Origin: Actimicrobium antarcticum | Lineage (GTDB): Bacteria; Pseudomonadota; Gammaproteobacteria; Burkholderiales; Burkholderiaceae_D | DNA length: 64,000 nucleotides | Reading direction: 5' to 3' | NCBI RefSeq assembly: GCF_039536745.1 | Contig: NZ_BAAAZE010000010.1 | Span: 1 to 64,000 of the forward strand | Part shown: one piece after another, positions 36,501 to 47,200 of the stretch | Layout: each line of letters starts with the position of its first letter | Position numbering within the stretch: position 1 is the stretch's first letter | Position numbers and translations under genes: made by a program | Notes under the pieces: generated by a model | What the model was told of the DNA's origin: nothing | Seen by the model: the letters and a program-made list of their open reading frames with translations, nothing else | The model's database searches: none

Positions 36501-39500
36501 AAAGTGAAGTGATCACCTATCAGTACGAACGCAACGCCGACAATGCGCGGGTGTCGCATACGCTCAATGTGCGCTTCGACGAATACGGCAACGTGCTCGA
36601 ATCGGCCAAGGTGGCATATCCGCGCCGCATTGCCGACCCGGCACTGCCGGCGCCCACAGCGGCGGCGCAAGCACAGACCCTGATCAGTTACCGGCATGCG
36701 CGCTTCACCGACGACCGGATTACGGGCGACAACTACCGGCTGCGAGTGCCCTCCGAGGAACACAATTTTGAATTGCGCGGTGTCGCGAAAGTCGGCGATT
36801 TTTACGTTCTGCAGGATTTCGTGAACGTGCTGGCATTGGCCGCCGAAGTGCCGTTCCAGCAGATCGACAACAGCCCCCTACCCGGCGCGCCGGAAAAGCG
36901 CCTGCTCGAACTGTTGCGGATCATCTATTACAAAGACGACCTGAGCGGCCCGCTGGCACTGCATCAGCAAGGCCGACAGGGTCTGGACTTCGAGACCTAT
37001 CAGCTCGCCTACACAGCGGATTTGCTGACCGATATTTTCGGCGGCAAAGCCACCGATGCGGTCATGCTCGAAGGACGTTACACCCATCTCGATGGCGACG
37101 ATCGCTGGTGGGTGCGCTCCGGGTCCTTGCAGTACAAGCTGCCGGCGCAAAGTGTCGCCGACGCGGCCGCACGTTTCTACATGCCGATCAGCTACACCGA
37201 TCCGTTTGGTGGCGTCACCAAAGTCACCTACCTCGACAATTTTTTCCTGTTCATCGGTCGCACCGAGGATGCGCTGGGTAATGTCACCTCGATCGAACAG
37301 TTCGACTACCGCACGCTATTGGCGCGGCGTCTGAAAGACATCAACGACAACCTGTCCGAGGCGCTCGCCGATGAACTGGGCATGATCAAGGCGACCGCCC
37401 TGCTGGGCAAAGGTGCCGAGGCCGACGATCTGGCTGGCCTGAGCGAATTCTCCACGCCCGCCGAAGATGCGGCGATCGCAGCCTACTTCAACTCTGCCAG
37501 TTCGGCCGAACTCGTCACGCGCGGCAAGGCGCTGCTGGCGCATGCAACCACGCGTTTCGTCTATGACCTCAATGCATTCGTTGACAGCGCCAGTCCGGTG
37601 GTGGCCGGGTCCATCCTGCGCGAACAGCATTTCAGGGATCAGCCCGATTCACCCGTCCTGCTCAGCTTCGAGTATTCGGATGGCTTCAATCGGCTGGTAC
37701 TAAAAAAGGGCCAGGCCGAGCCGGGACCGGCATGGCAAGTCACGCTGGGGCCGGGCGTCAGCGTCGCCATCAGCGAAGTCGACACCACGCCCGAACTGCG
37801 CTGGGTCGGCACCGGCCGCACGGTGGTCAACAACAAGGGCAACGCGGTCAAGAAATACGAACCCTACTTTTCCGTCACCCACCGCCATGAATCGCAAAAG
37901 GAACTGGTCGAGTCTGGCGTCACCGCCGTGTTCTATCACGATGCACTCAGCCGTCTGTACAAGACGGTTCTGCCCGACGGTACCTTCAGCACGACCTCGT
38001 TCAACGCATGGCAACAACGGCTCTACGAGCAGGGCGATACGGTCACGCAGTCATCCTGGTACATCGACCGCGCCGGCTCGCTGATCGATGCCGCGCTGCT
38101 GGCCGAAGGCAAGGACCCGCTCAAGGAAAAAGCTGCTGCACTGGCTTCTGCCGCCTACGATGACACGCCGTCCATCCTCGATTTCGACACGATGGGCCGC
38201 CCTGTCCTGCAGACCCAGCACAACCGCCTCGACGGTATCGACAGCCTGTACCGCACCAGCATGAAGCTCGATATCGAAGGCTGCCTGCGCCAGGTCACCG
38301 ATGCGCGTGGCAATGTGGTGACGCGTTCAAAGTACGACCTCATCGGCGAGCAGACCTGGCAGGAAAGCATCGACAGCGGCCAGCGCTGGACGCTCGACAA
38401 TGTCGCCGACCGCCCGCTGCGCAGCTGGGATGAACGCGGCCATACGTTTGCCCACAGTTACGATGCAATCGGCCGACCACGCGACAGCCGTATCGTGGGC
38501 GGCGACGGTGCGGTCGCGCTCAATCACATTTACGAGCGCAACGTCTACGGTGAAGGCGAACCGAATGCCAAGGCGCTCAATCTGCGCGGCCAGGCGGTAC
38601 GCACCTACGACACCGGCGGCATGGTCGAAGTCCGGCAGTTCAACTTCAAGAGCCAGCCGCTGGCCAGCCAGCGCCGCCTGTTTGCCGCCTACAAGGAAGT
38701 GCCCGACTGGACTGATGCCAACCTGGCCACCGGCCTGGAACCGGATATCTACGTCACCGCACTGGCCTACGACGGCCTCGGGCGCACGGTAAAAACCACG
38801 CTGCCTGATGGCGACATCGAGAACGTCGTCTTCAATGCAGCCGGCCTGATCGAACGCAAAAGCGTCTCGCACAATGGCATCGACGACAGCGTCATCGCGC
38901 AGATCGACTACAACGCCAAGGGCCAGCGCACGCGCATGGTGCTGGGCAACGGCGTCGTGACGACCTACCGCTACGACCGCCAGAACTTCACGCTGATCCG
39001 GCTGACCAGCCGCACGGCGGGCGGCGACCTGCTGCAGGATTTGCGCTTCACGTTTGATGCGGCCAGCAATGTCACCCATATCGACGACCGTGCCATACCC
39101 GCGCAGTTTTTCAACAATCAGATGGTCACCGGCACCACGACCTACCGCTACGACGCCATCTACCGGCTGGCCGACGCCACCGGCCGCGAGAACAATGGTG
39201 CGCTGGCGTTCGGCGCGCAGGACAACTGGAACGATACCGGCTACCTGCACGACGCCAACGCAGGCGACCCTGCGGCCATGCGCAATTACGCGCAGTTCTA
39301 TACCTACGACCCGCTCGGCAATATCACCCGGATGCGGCATCAGGCCAGCGGCAATAACTGGACCCGTGACTACAACTACGCCGCCGGCAACAACCGCATG
39401 CTGTCCACGGTCCAGGGCATGCAGGTGTACAACTACGGCTACCACCCGCAACACGGCTTCATCAACGCCATGCCGCACCTCGAAGACCTCGGCTGGAACT

Positions 39501-41158
39501 TCAAGGAAAAGCTGGTGCGCAGCGTGCGGCAGAAGGCCCTGACCGGTACGCCCGAAACCACCTACTACCAGTATTCGGCCGACGGCACGCGGCTGCGCAA
39601 GATCACCGAGAATGCCGCGCCGGCTGGTGAGGTACCGACCCGCAAGGAAGAGCGGGTCTATATCGGCACCTACGAACGCTATCGCAAATTCAGCGGCGCC
39701 AATACCGGGCTGGTGCGTCACGGCCTGAGCGTGCATGACGCCAGCGGCCGGCTGGCCCTCATCGAAACCCGCAACGGCGTCAACGACGGCACCGACCTGC
39801 GGCGCGTGCGCTACCAGCTGGCCAACCACCTGAGTTCGGTCAGCCTGGAAGTCGATGATCTGGGCAATGTGATTTCGTACGAGCAGTACCACCCCTTCGG
39901 CAGCACGGCCTATCAGGCCCGCAACGCGGCGGTCAAGGTCGCGGCCAAACGCTATCGTTACACCGGGCGCGAACGTGACGAAGAAACCGGGCTTGAATAC
40001 CACGCGGCGCGCTACTACCTGCCCTGGCTGGGCCGCTGGCTCAGTCCCGACCCGATCGGCACCGGCGACGGGCTCAATGTCTATCGCTACGCCAAAAATA
40101 ATCCCGGCTCGTTCAGTGATACCAACGGCAATGAAACCGACGAACAGAAAGCGTCACGCATGTTCGAAGATTTTCTGAAAGAGCAGAAGGTCGATTACCG
40201 CAAGGAAGTACCGTTCAAGGTCGAGGTCAACGGCAAGTGGGTCGAAGGTCGGGCCGACTTTTTTGTCGAGACCAAGGATGGCTGGAAGCCGGTCGAAATG
40301 AAAGGCAAGGCCAATTCGCCGTGGACCAAGGCGCAGAAGGAATACCTGCCGTCGCTGCAGGCGGGTTCCAAGTTCGAGACCATCGGCACCAGCAAGTTTT
40401 CGACCAAGGTCAGCGGATCGGGCGGTGGACAGGTCATGAATGTGCATACGGTTGCCAGTGGCAAGTACGACTTCCAGAAGGAAGTCTCTACCTCCTATAT
40501 CCGGCGTCCCAAGGGCGATGCGACCAAGGGCGAAAAAATTACCGTGACCAAGGATGTGGACGGCAACGTATTACGCGAAACGCGCGAGCCACACACCTCG
40601 GTTGGCACGCGCTCGGCCACGCCACCACCGAAAGTTGACGTTAAGGAACCGCACGTCAAGGTCACCGAGCCGAAAGTGCATTTCCGGGAACCGCATGTCA
40701 AGGTCAGGGGTAAGGGCATCCTGCTCGGTGTCATTGTGGCCGGTGTGACCTACCTCGTGACTAACGACGCGTACGCGGCAGGACAGTCGGTCAATCCGGC
40801 GGCCGAGACAACCGACGCCTTGGTTGAGGGCAAGGGCGTGGACGGCTTTGCCTGGGGCGTCGTGAAAGACATCTGGTACCTCACGCCGATGGGTTTTGTT
40901 CATGCGACCGGCCAGCTTGCCTGGGACCTGAATCAGGCTGCCATGGCGGCGTCCCACTTCCCGGTACCCGAGGGCTGGATCGAGAAAATGACGGCGGAAG
41001 GGCGTAATCCGTTCTGCGCGCTGTGTCATGACTCACGCGGTCCGCTGAGTGCGGCGGCGCGCGAGGGTACACAGCGAAACAAGATGTTCAACGAATTCAA
41101 AATCGACATTACCGATGCCGATCGGGAAGCGCTTCTTCGCTTCATCCAGTCGCAGTAA
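33551..41158 (+). CDS. Tc toxin TcB-TcC fusion (SpvB/RHS protein with C-terminal effector)
   Basis: A 2535 aa protein joining both cocoon-forming subunits of a Tc (ABC) toxin. The N-terminus is SpvB-like (FSIPLPVAASRG, GLGWDLVLPTIKR). FG-GAP/VCBS-type repeats follow (LTLTDLDSDGTKQLVNL, LADIDGSGTNDLIYLG), then the TcB middle region, many YD/RHS repeats, and the RHS core YTGRERDEETGLEYHAARYY plus GDGLNVYRYAKNNPGSFSD, where self-cleavage is expected. The last 340 or so residues are the variable effector: D2236 and E2249-x-K2251 resemble a PD-(D/E)XK nuclease, followed by a hydrophobic segment and a CALCH motif at 2489-2493. GAGG lies six bases before the ATG at 33551. No signal peptide is seen, as usual for Tc proteins. 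Confidence 0.93.
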   Translation: MDKKVGKKSDESTSIFSTKGGRAEPHAIEVPKIELPKGGGAVRGIDEEFKVNASNGTASFSIPLPVAASRGVAPKLRMAYSSGGGNGVVGLGWDLVLPTIKRKTNQELPQYLDGHGDAPDSDTFLFAGAEDLVAQFERDVAGAFVSHPDGSYQIREYDAPIGNFTVRRYLPRVEGGFARIERWTHKIDGETRWRVTSADNVTTLLGWSDQSRIADPSDARRVYEWLPEFVYDDRGNCSHYLYRPDDDTGFVPELPHHANRSRAGLLTYTNRYLSRVLYGNQTPFHTLADAYPADSDYLFETAFDYGDYDLAAPFASGGAWDFRADAFSDYKPGFELRCTRLCRRVLQWHHFPDLPGGKALVQSLDLTYDTSTEQHFTYLASVTTTGYAKRPDGSYTSKRLPPFVFSYQPHAWDKTLRTVTQENIVHAPIGIAPPYLFTDLYSEGLSGILAEQADGWYYKRNMGDGRFTRARKVSPKPSFSGLGQHLTLTDLDSDGTKQLVNLAEPPKGYFELATDEPRFHAFGQVPNLDVTDPYARLIDLTGDGKPDLLITEDQVFTWYESQGRDGFGPPRKVPKPFDEELGPAIVFSDSRQSIFLADMVGDGQTDIVRVRQSDVCYWPNRGRGRFGPRVIMDRPPVLAAPDAFSATRVRLADIDGSGTNDLIYLGQHAISCWLNFNGNAYARSAIVFDAVPDLHNQADISVTDLMGTGTSCIVWSSPLDKDRNAPLRYIDLMGSRKPHLMTSYRNNLGKEVRLDYTPSTRFYLDDEAAGEPWVTKLHFPVHCLSRVETIDQITGHRLVNHYRYRHGYYDHAEREFRGFGMSEKRDSEQFEHWALGGASNIVDKTLHQAPVVSRTWFHTGSMIDQHRLFGLFAADFWYNAMARAGFPVTHHEHALPDAKLVAAPGVDPALVGALSATQWRAAVRSCRSMPLRSEVFALDAPTLAATPAQIETQLTPFAVTTNNCLIELLQPQGQNRHAVFTPKESEVITYQYERNADNARVSHTLNVRFDEYGNVLESAKVAYPRRIADPALPAPTAAAQAQTLISYRHARFTDDRITGDNYRLRVPSEEHNFELRGVAKVGDFYVLQDFVNVLALAAEVPFQQIDNSPLPGAPEKRLLELLRIIYYKDDLSGPLALHQQGRQGLDFETYQLAYTADLLTDIFGGKATDAVMLEGRYTHLDGDDRWWVRSGSLQYKLPAQSVADAAARFYMPISYTDPFGGVTKVTYLDNFFLFIGRTEDALGNVTSIEQFDYRTLLARRLKDINDNLSEALADELGMIKATALLGKGAEADDLAGLSEFSTPAEDAAIAAYFNSASSAELVTRGKALLAHATTRFVYDLNAFVDSASPVVAGSILREQHFRDQPDSPVLLSFEYSDGFNRLVLKKGQAEPGPAWQVTLGPGVSVAISEVDTTPELRWVGTGRTVVNNKGNAVKKYEPYFSVTHRHESQKELVESGVTAVFYHDALSRLYKTVLPDGTFSTTSFNAWQQRLYEQGDTVTQSSWYIDRAGSLIDAALLAEGKDPLKEKAAALASAAYDDTPSILDFDTMGRPVLQTQHNRLDGIDSLYRTSMKLDIEGCLRQVTDARGNVVTRSKYDLIGEQTWQESIDSGQRWTLDNVADRPLRSWDERGHTFAHSYDAIGRPRDSRIVGGDGAVALNHIYERNVYGEGEPNAKALNLRGQAVRTYDTGGMVEVRQFNFKSQPLASQRRLFAAYKEVPDWTDANLATGLEPDIYVTALAYDGLGRTVKTTLPDGDIENVVFNAAGLIERKSVSHNGIDDSVIAQIDYNAKGQRTRMVLGNGVVTTYRYDRQNFTLIRLTSRTAGGDLLQDLRFTFDAASNVTHIDDRAIPAQFFNNQMVTGTTTYRYDAIYRLADATGRENNGALAFGAQDNWNDTGYLHDANAGDPAAMRNYAQFYTYDPLGNITRMRHQASGNNWTRDYNYAAGNNRMLSTVQGMQVYNYGYHPQHGFINAMPHLEDLGWNFKEKLVRSVRQKALTGTPETTYYQYSADGTRLRKITENAAPAGEVPTRKEERVYIGTYERYRKFSGANTGLVRHGLSVHDASGRLALIETRNGVNDGTDLRRVRYQLANHLSSVSLEVDDLGNVISYEQYHPFGSTAYQARNAAVKVAAKRYRYTGRERDEETGLEYHAARYYLPWLGRWLSPDPIGTGDGLNVYRYAKNNPGSFSDTNGNETDEQKASRMFEDFLKEQKVDYRKEVPFKVEVNGKWVEGRADFFVETKDGWKPVEMKGKANSPWTKAQKEYLPSLQAGSKFETIGTSKFSTKVSGSGGGQVMNVHTVASGKYDFQKEVSTSYIRRPKGDATKGEKITVTKDVDGNVLRETREPHTSVGTRSATPPPKVDVKEPHVKVTEPKVHFREPHVKVRGKGILLGVIVAGVTYLVTNDAYAAGQSVNPAAETTDALVEGKGVDGFAWGVVKDIWYLTPMGFVHATGQLAWDLNQAAMAASHFPVPEGWIEKMTAEGRNPFCALCHDSRGPLSAAAREGTQRNKMFNEFKIDITDADREALLRFIQSQ

Positions 41159-41218
41159 CAGTTGCAAAAACAGTCGCATTAAAAGTTGCAGAGAACATCA
41201 ACAATAATGAGGTCCGCC

Positions 41219-44200
41219 ATGGAACACAGCAAAACGGTCAACGGAACCCTGCGCAGCCAGGCAGGCGAAGCGCTCGATGGCTTGCATGTGCAGTTATTGG
41301 AAGTGAGCCTGCGCAACGAGATGCTGCTGGGCGAAGCAACCAGCAACTGCGGGGGCAGCTACAGCATTTCCTATACGGTCGACGACGACAACTGCGATAC
41401 GCGCGCCGCGGTATCGATCACGGTTCTGTCACCGTCCCGACAGGCCGTTCTGTACAAGACGCCGGGCGACGCGTTGCATTTCGATACCGGCCAGGTCGAG
41501 ACCATCGATATCGTCCTGAGCGCGCCGCTGGTGCCCGAAAAAACCGAGTTCGACGATCTCGTCGAACGCATCGCGACACGCAATGCGCGGGTTCCCGTCG
41601 ATGAACTGCAGGAGACGGATGACCATCACGATCTGTCCTGGCTGGCCCACTCGCTGCGCATCCCGTTTGTTCGACTGGAATACTTCGTGCTGGCGCACCG
41701 CCTGGCCCGCATGTCCGAGGTCGATGCGCCGTTCTTCTATGCGCTGTTGCGCCAGAACACGCTGTTGGCCGGCAACGTGCGCAATCCCTGGAAGACGCGT
41801 CTGGGCATCGACAGCAACACCGATCCCGAGGGCTTGCTGTACGACATCGTGCTGACCGAGCCTCAGCTGATCGAGCGCGACGTGGGCGCAGCAGTCAAGA
41901 CCCGGCTGGTGGACGACAGCACGCTGGGCAAAATGGACAGCTACCTGACACTGCTGGAACGGTTTCGGCTGCAGGCAGACGCCTACCAGAAAGAACACCG
42001 CGAACAGCAGCTAATCGATCTGGTCACGCACTTCATCGTCGCCGACAAGATCGGCGAGGCGGCGGCGCTGTTCAAGGCCAACCGCGGCGACCTGTCCGGC
42101 GTCCTCAAGCAAATCACCAGTGTGACTTTTTTAGGGGACAAGTCCAACGTCGATACTTTGCGTACCACGCTCGCCATTGCCGATGTCGTCGGCAACGACC
42201 GTGCGCTGATCGCCACCATCGCCAGAGAAAAAAATCTGACTGCGCCGGAAGACGTCAGCAAACTCGCGCGGCTCAACAAGCGTGACTGGGAAAGCCTGCT
42301 GACGAACATGCAGCTCGACACACAGGTCGCCGCGGTGAAGGCGTCTTCGCTGGCACGCAGTTTCGAGCGCGCCTATCCGACCCATGCCTTTGCGGCGCAG
42401 CTTGCGCGCGATACCGCACCCACGGTCGTGCATGGCAAAGACATCGCCGCACTGCTGATGGCAACCGCGGCAACCTTGGCAACCGACACAGCCGACACAG
42501 CCAACCAACTCGACCTGCAGCGCGACAATCTGGACCTGTACTTCAAACGGACAGCACACGCCGAGAGCACCAACACCGCCCTGCGCGACGAACTCAAAAA
42601 GGTACAGCGCGTTTTCCGCCTGGCGCCGCGCTATGCAACCACCAGCAAGCTGCTTGCCCGCGGCGTCACGTCGGCACGCGACATCACGGCCATCGGCAAG
42701 ACGCGCTTCGTCAGCGAGCTGGCTCCCGCAGCCGGCATCGGTGCCAAGGATGCCGAAGCCATGTATCGCAAGGCCGAAGCGACCTCCACTGCAGCCATGG
42801 TGGTGGCCGGCGAACTGCAGGACATCGCCTCCGCCGGGCCCATTGCAGCAGTCAATAGCGGCGACCTGACACTGGCTCTCGACCAGGCGCAGCTGGATTT
42901 TCCAAATCTGAAAAGTCTGTTCAAAGGCGTCGACACCTGCGCCTGCGAACACTGCCGTTCGGTCTATGGTCCGGCCGCCTATCTGGTGGAGCTGCTTGAA
43001 TTCATCGACCACCGCAGCGTCACCGACCTCACCGTGAGCCCGCCCGTCACCACGACCGCGGCCCAAGACGTGCTGCTGGCGCGACGTCCGGATCTGGGCG
43101 ATATCGACCTGAGTTGCGAGAACGCCAACACGCCGATGCCCTACATCGACCTGGTCAACGAGCTGCTGGAAGAGCAGGTCGCGCCGGACCCCGGCATCGG
43201 CTACAACGGAGCGCTGGCGGCCGGTGCCGATCCGCTGTCAGGCAGCATCGCCCCTGCCCTGCTGAGCGCACTGGTCGCGGCCGGTGTCCCGATGACCGAT
43301 GCCGCGCTGGTGTTTTCTACCGAGGTCGCCACCGGCTCGTCGGCCACGCTGCCGCACTATATCCGCGACAAGCAGGCGGTCGTCAAAGCCGTCAACACCG
43401 GGTTGAACGAATACACCCTGTTCCATCTGCGCCAGACCTTGCGTCCGGCCGATGAACTGGCCGCCGCACCGGCTTACGTCAACCAGACCGCCTACGCCAC
43501 GCTGGCCACCGAGTCGTTCGCCTTCGGACTGCCATTCGATCTGCCCCATACCGAAGCGCGCGCCTATTTCGCCCGTTTCGATATCGACCGCGCCGAACTG
43601 ATGCGCAATTTTCAGGTGGCGGGGACACCGTCCGACGCAGCGATTGCCGCCGAAACGCTGGGCTTGACGGTCTCGCAACGGGCGCTGATCACCACTCCCG
43701 ACTCGGCCGGACAGGCCACTTACTGGCGCTTGCCACTGGCCGACCTGAAGCGGGTCGATGTCTTTCTCGACAAGACCGGTCTGAGCTATACCGAACTGGA
43801 CACCCTGCTGACGTTTGCCTTCATCGATCCGGCCAAGGCCTTGTTCATCAAGCACCTCGACCTGAGCTGCGACCTGGCGCAAAAACAGATAGCAGGCCTG
43901 GACAATGCCGCGCTGGACCGCATGCACCGTTTTCTGCGCATGCAAAAAGCGACCGGATGGCCGTTGGCCGTGCTTGATGAAATCCTCTCGCAGCCGTTGC
44001 TGGGTGCCGGCGTCCTCGATGACGCCGCGCTGGCCGTCGCCGCCACGCTGCAGCGACTGGTCACCGCCACCGGCATCAAGCTGGGCGAGCTGGTCGGCTG
44101 TTACGAGAATATTCCCGCCGACCTGTACGCCAGCATTTTCCTGAACAAGGCGAGAAACGGCGTCATCGACCCGGCACTCGAACTGGCGAAAGTCGATGGC

Positions 44201-47200
44201 ACGGGCTTTCTGGCCAATGTTGCGGCCAGCGTCGCCGTCAGTCTGCAAGTCAAACGCAAAGACTTCGACGCGCTCCTGACACTGATGGTGGACAACAAAC
44301 TCAGCATCGCCAACCTGTCGCGCCTGTTCCTGTACAGCCGCCTGATGCGCAGGCTCAAGCTGACCACGACTGAACTGAGCGCACTGATCGACCTGACCCG
44401 GATCGACCCCACCGCGTCGCCCGCCGACACGCTCGCATTCGCCGAACTGGCGATCGACGCCAAGGCCCAGCCGCGCAAACTCGCGGACGTGCGCTTCATG
44501 CTGTACCACCAGGCCGAAACGACCATCGAACTCGAACGGCGCGAACTGAAAAGCGCCACTGCGACGACGACGCTGACCACATTGCAGGCGGCCTATCAGG
44601 GCGCCTTCGCGGAGAACCGTTCGCCGTTCAATCCGGATATGCCCGCCATCGAACAGCAGGAGGCGCTGGCCAGATTACTGGGCAAGTTCAGCGTTGTCAG
44701 CGCTGACGACAGCAAGTCGATCGCGGCCTTCCTGCAACGCGAATGGACCTCGGTCGCTGCAGCACACAGCCTGATCGACACGTTGTTTGGCACCTTGTTC
44801 GACCCCACCGCTATCCACACGGCCATCGACAATCTGGACGCGCTCGCACCACTGGCTGACATCAGCGCCGCAGCCGCGGCACTGTTACGCGCCATCATGG
44901 ACAGCCTGTCCCTGTTCCAGTTCAATCAGGCAAAATCGGTACTGCTGACAGCCCAGCTCAGCGCCGCCTTCAAAGTCGATACGGAACTGGTGCAGGCGGT
45001 GCTGGCACATGCCGTGCTCAAGCAACCGGCCCCTGGCACCGCTGTCGTGCGCGACATCCTGTTCAGCAATGATCTGATCGATACCCTCAACCTCGTCCCC
45101 GCCCCGCCCGCCGTGACCGGGCTGGCCTTCCCGCAGCACTATCAGGCGCTGCGCTTGCTGCACAAGCTGTTGCCGCTGTCCGCGTCGTATCGGCTGGAAC
45201 CCGGCGTAGTCGCGTGGTTGCTGGTCAATGCACAGGATCTGGGCTGGCTGGAACTCGACGGCATTCCCTACCAAAGCGGCCACACCGAAGCGTCGTACCA
45301 GGCGTATGCGGACCTCGGCCGGGCACTGGAACTTGGCAACACGCTCGCACCCGTCGAGAACCCGGCCGATGCGGCCAATCCGGTCACGCTGTGGTCGGTA
45401 CTCGCCATGACCCTGCCCGGCAGCGCCGCCACCCGCGACCAGTTTCTGGAAAAACTGGCGATCCTCACCGCGCATGAACAGGACAGCCTGGACGCGATCG
45501 ATGCCTACTTCTTTCCCGCCTTCAGCTTCGCCAATTACCGTGTTGTCGGCAACTGGCAGCGCCTGCTGCACAGCGCCGAAACACTGCGCACGCTGGCCAG
45601 TCCGCTCGCCGATGTAGCCGACTTCATCAAGCCGGGCCTGACCAGCATCGAGACCGGCAAACTGCGCATGGCCCTGAAATCGCGCTACGACGAAACCACC
45701 TGGCTCGACACGCTGAAAGAAGTCATGGATGCGATCCGGCCGGCCAAGCGCGACGCGTTGGTGGCCTATCTGCTGGCCACCCGTCCTGCGTTTCGCAGCG
45801 CGAACGACCTGTACGACCAGTGGCTGATCGATGTCGAGATGGAAGCCTGCATGCCCAGCTCACGCATCGTGCTGGCACACAACGCCATCCAGCTATTCGT
45901 TCAGCGCTGCATGATGGGTCTGGAACCAAGTGCATCCGCCAACACCGAAACCGACAGCGGCTGGCTGCAATGGAAATGGGTCAGCCGGTTCCGTGTGCGG
46001 GAAGCCAACCTGAAGGTCTGGTGCTATCCCGAAAACTGGCTCGAAGCCGAACTGCGCGACGACAAGTCCTTCCTGTTCCAGGATCTGGAAAACGAGCTGA
46101 TGCAAAACGAGCTGACGACCTTCACTGCCGAGCGTGCGCTGACGCGCTACATGGAGCAACTCGACGCCCTGGCGTTTCTGGAAGTGGTCGCTACCTGGTA
46201 TCAGGTCGATGACCGTATCATGCACGTCTTCGCCCGCTCAAAAGGCGGCGACCCGGCCACTTACTATCACCGGCAATTCCAGCAGGAGCGTTACTGGACG
46301 CCGTGGGTCAAGATTGATCTGGAAATCACGGGCGACCAGTTGCTGGCGTTTTCGCGCAACCGGCGACTGCACCTGTGCTGGCCGATCTTCAGCGATGAAC
46401 CCGACCCCAGCCCGCAAGCCACCGTCCCCAACAGCACGCCGGGCACGGTCGTCAATACCGACAAACCCAAGCGCAAACTGAAAATCCAGCTGGCGGTAAG
46501 CGAACTTGCCGACGGCGTATGGCAACCCAAACGCATCTCGAAAGACGCGATACGTACGCCCAATTCCTACACCACGGACCCTTTCGAGCAGCATTTGTAC
46601 AACCTCATCTACATCGAATGGGCCGACATGGTCCTGCTGCTCAAGGCGAACGGCCAGGACAGTGCCGAACTGCGCGGCATATTCGCGATCGCCGGTTGCA
46701 AGGGGTATCCGGAATTGCTGAGCGAAGGCAATACTTACTTCCCCGACTTCTTCCCCGATTTCAAGGACACCTTGCTGACCGTGCAGCGCTACCGCGAAAC
46801 GAATTACATCGCCGGCGACGAACTCTCGGCCCGCACGGCGCTGTCGTTCTTCGCCTACTACGACATCCTCACCAAGACACCCGGCACGTTTCGCATCACC
46901 TATCCGCATCAGATGACACCGATCGACTGGCTGGCGCTGTTGCTGGAATACCTGCTGCTGGCCTCTTATGGCGCAAACACCGGCGCACTCTATGACCGGC
47001 AACGCAACATCAAAATCCCGATGGGCACCTTGCTGCCGTACTTCATGGAAGACAGCAATCACGCCTACGTCATCACGCCGGGTTTCTATGGACGCAAAAG
47101 CCGGCTCAATCTCAACACCCTGACCCGGCGTACCGCCTCGGACGTACTCGGCCTGATCGACAAGATCGTCGCCCTGTACCAAAAATATATGGCCAAGCTG

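Noticed and set aside
41015..41029. CALCH at the end of the Tc effector as a covalent haem c site
   Set aside because: Haem attachment needs periplasmic export, and this protein has no signal peptide. I keep the motif as an observation, possibly metal-binding, without calling a cytochrome.
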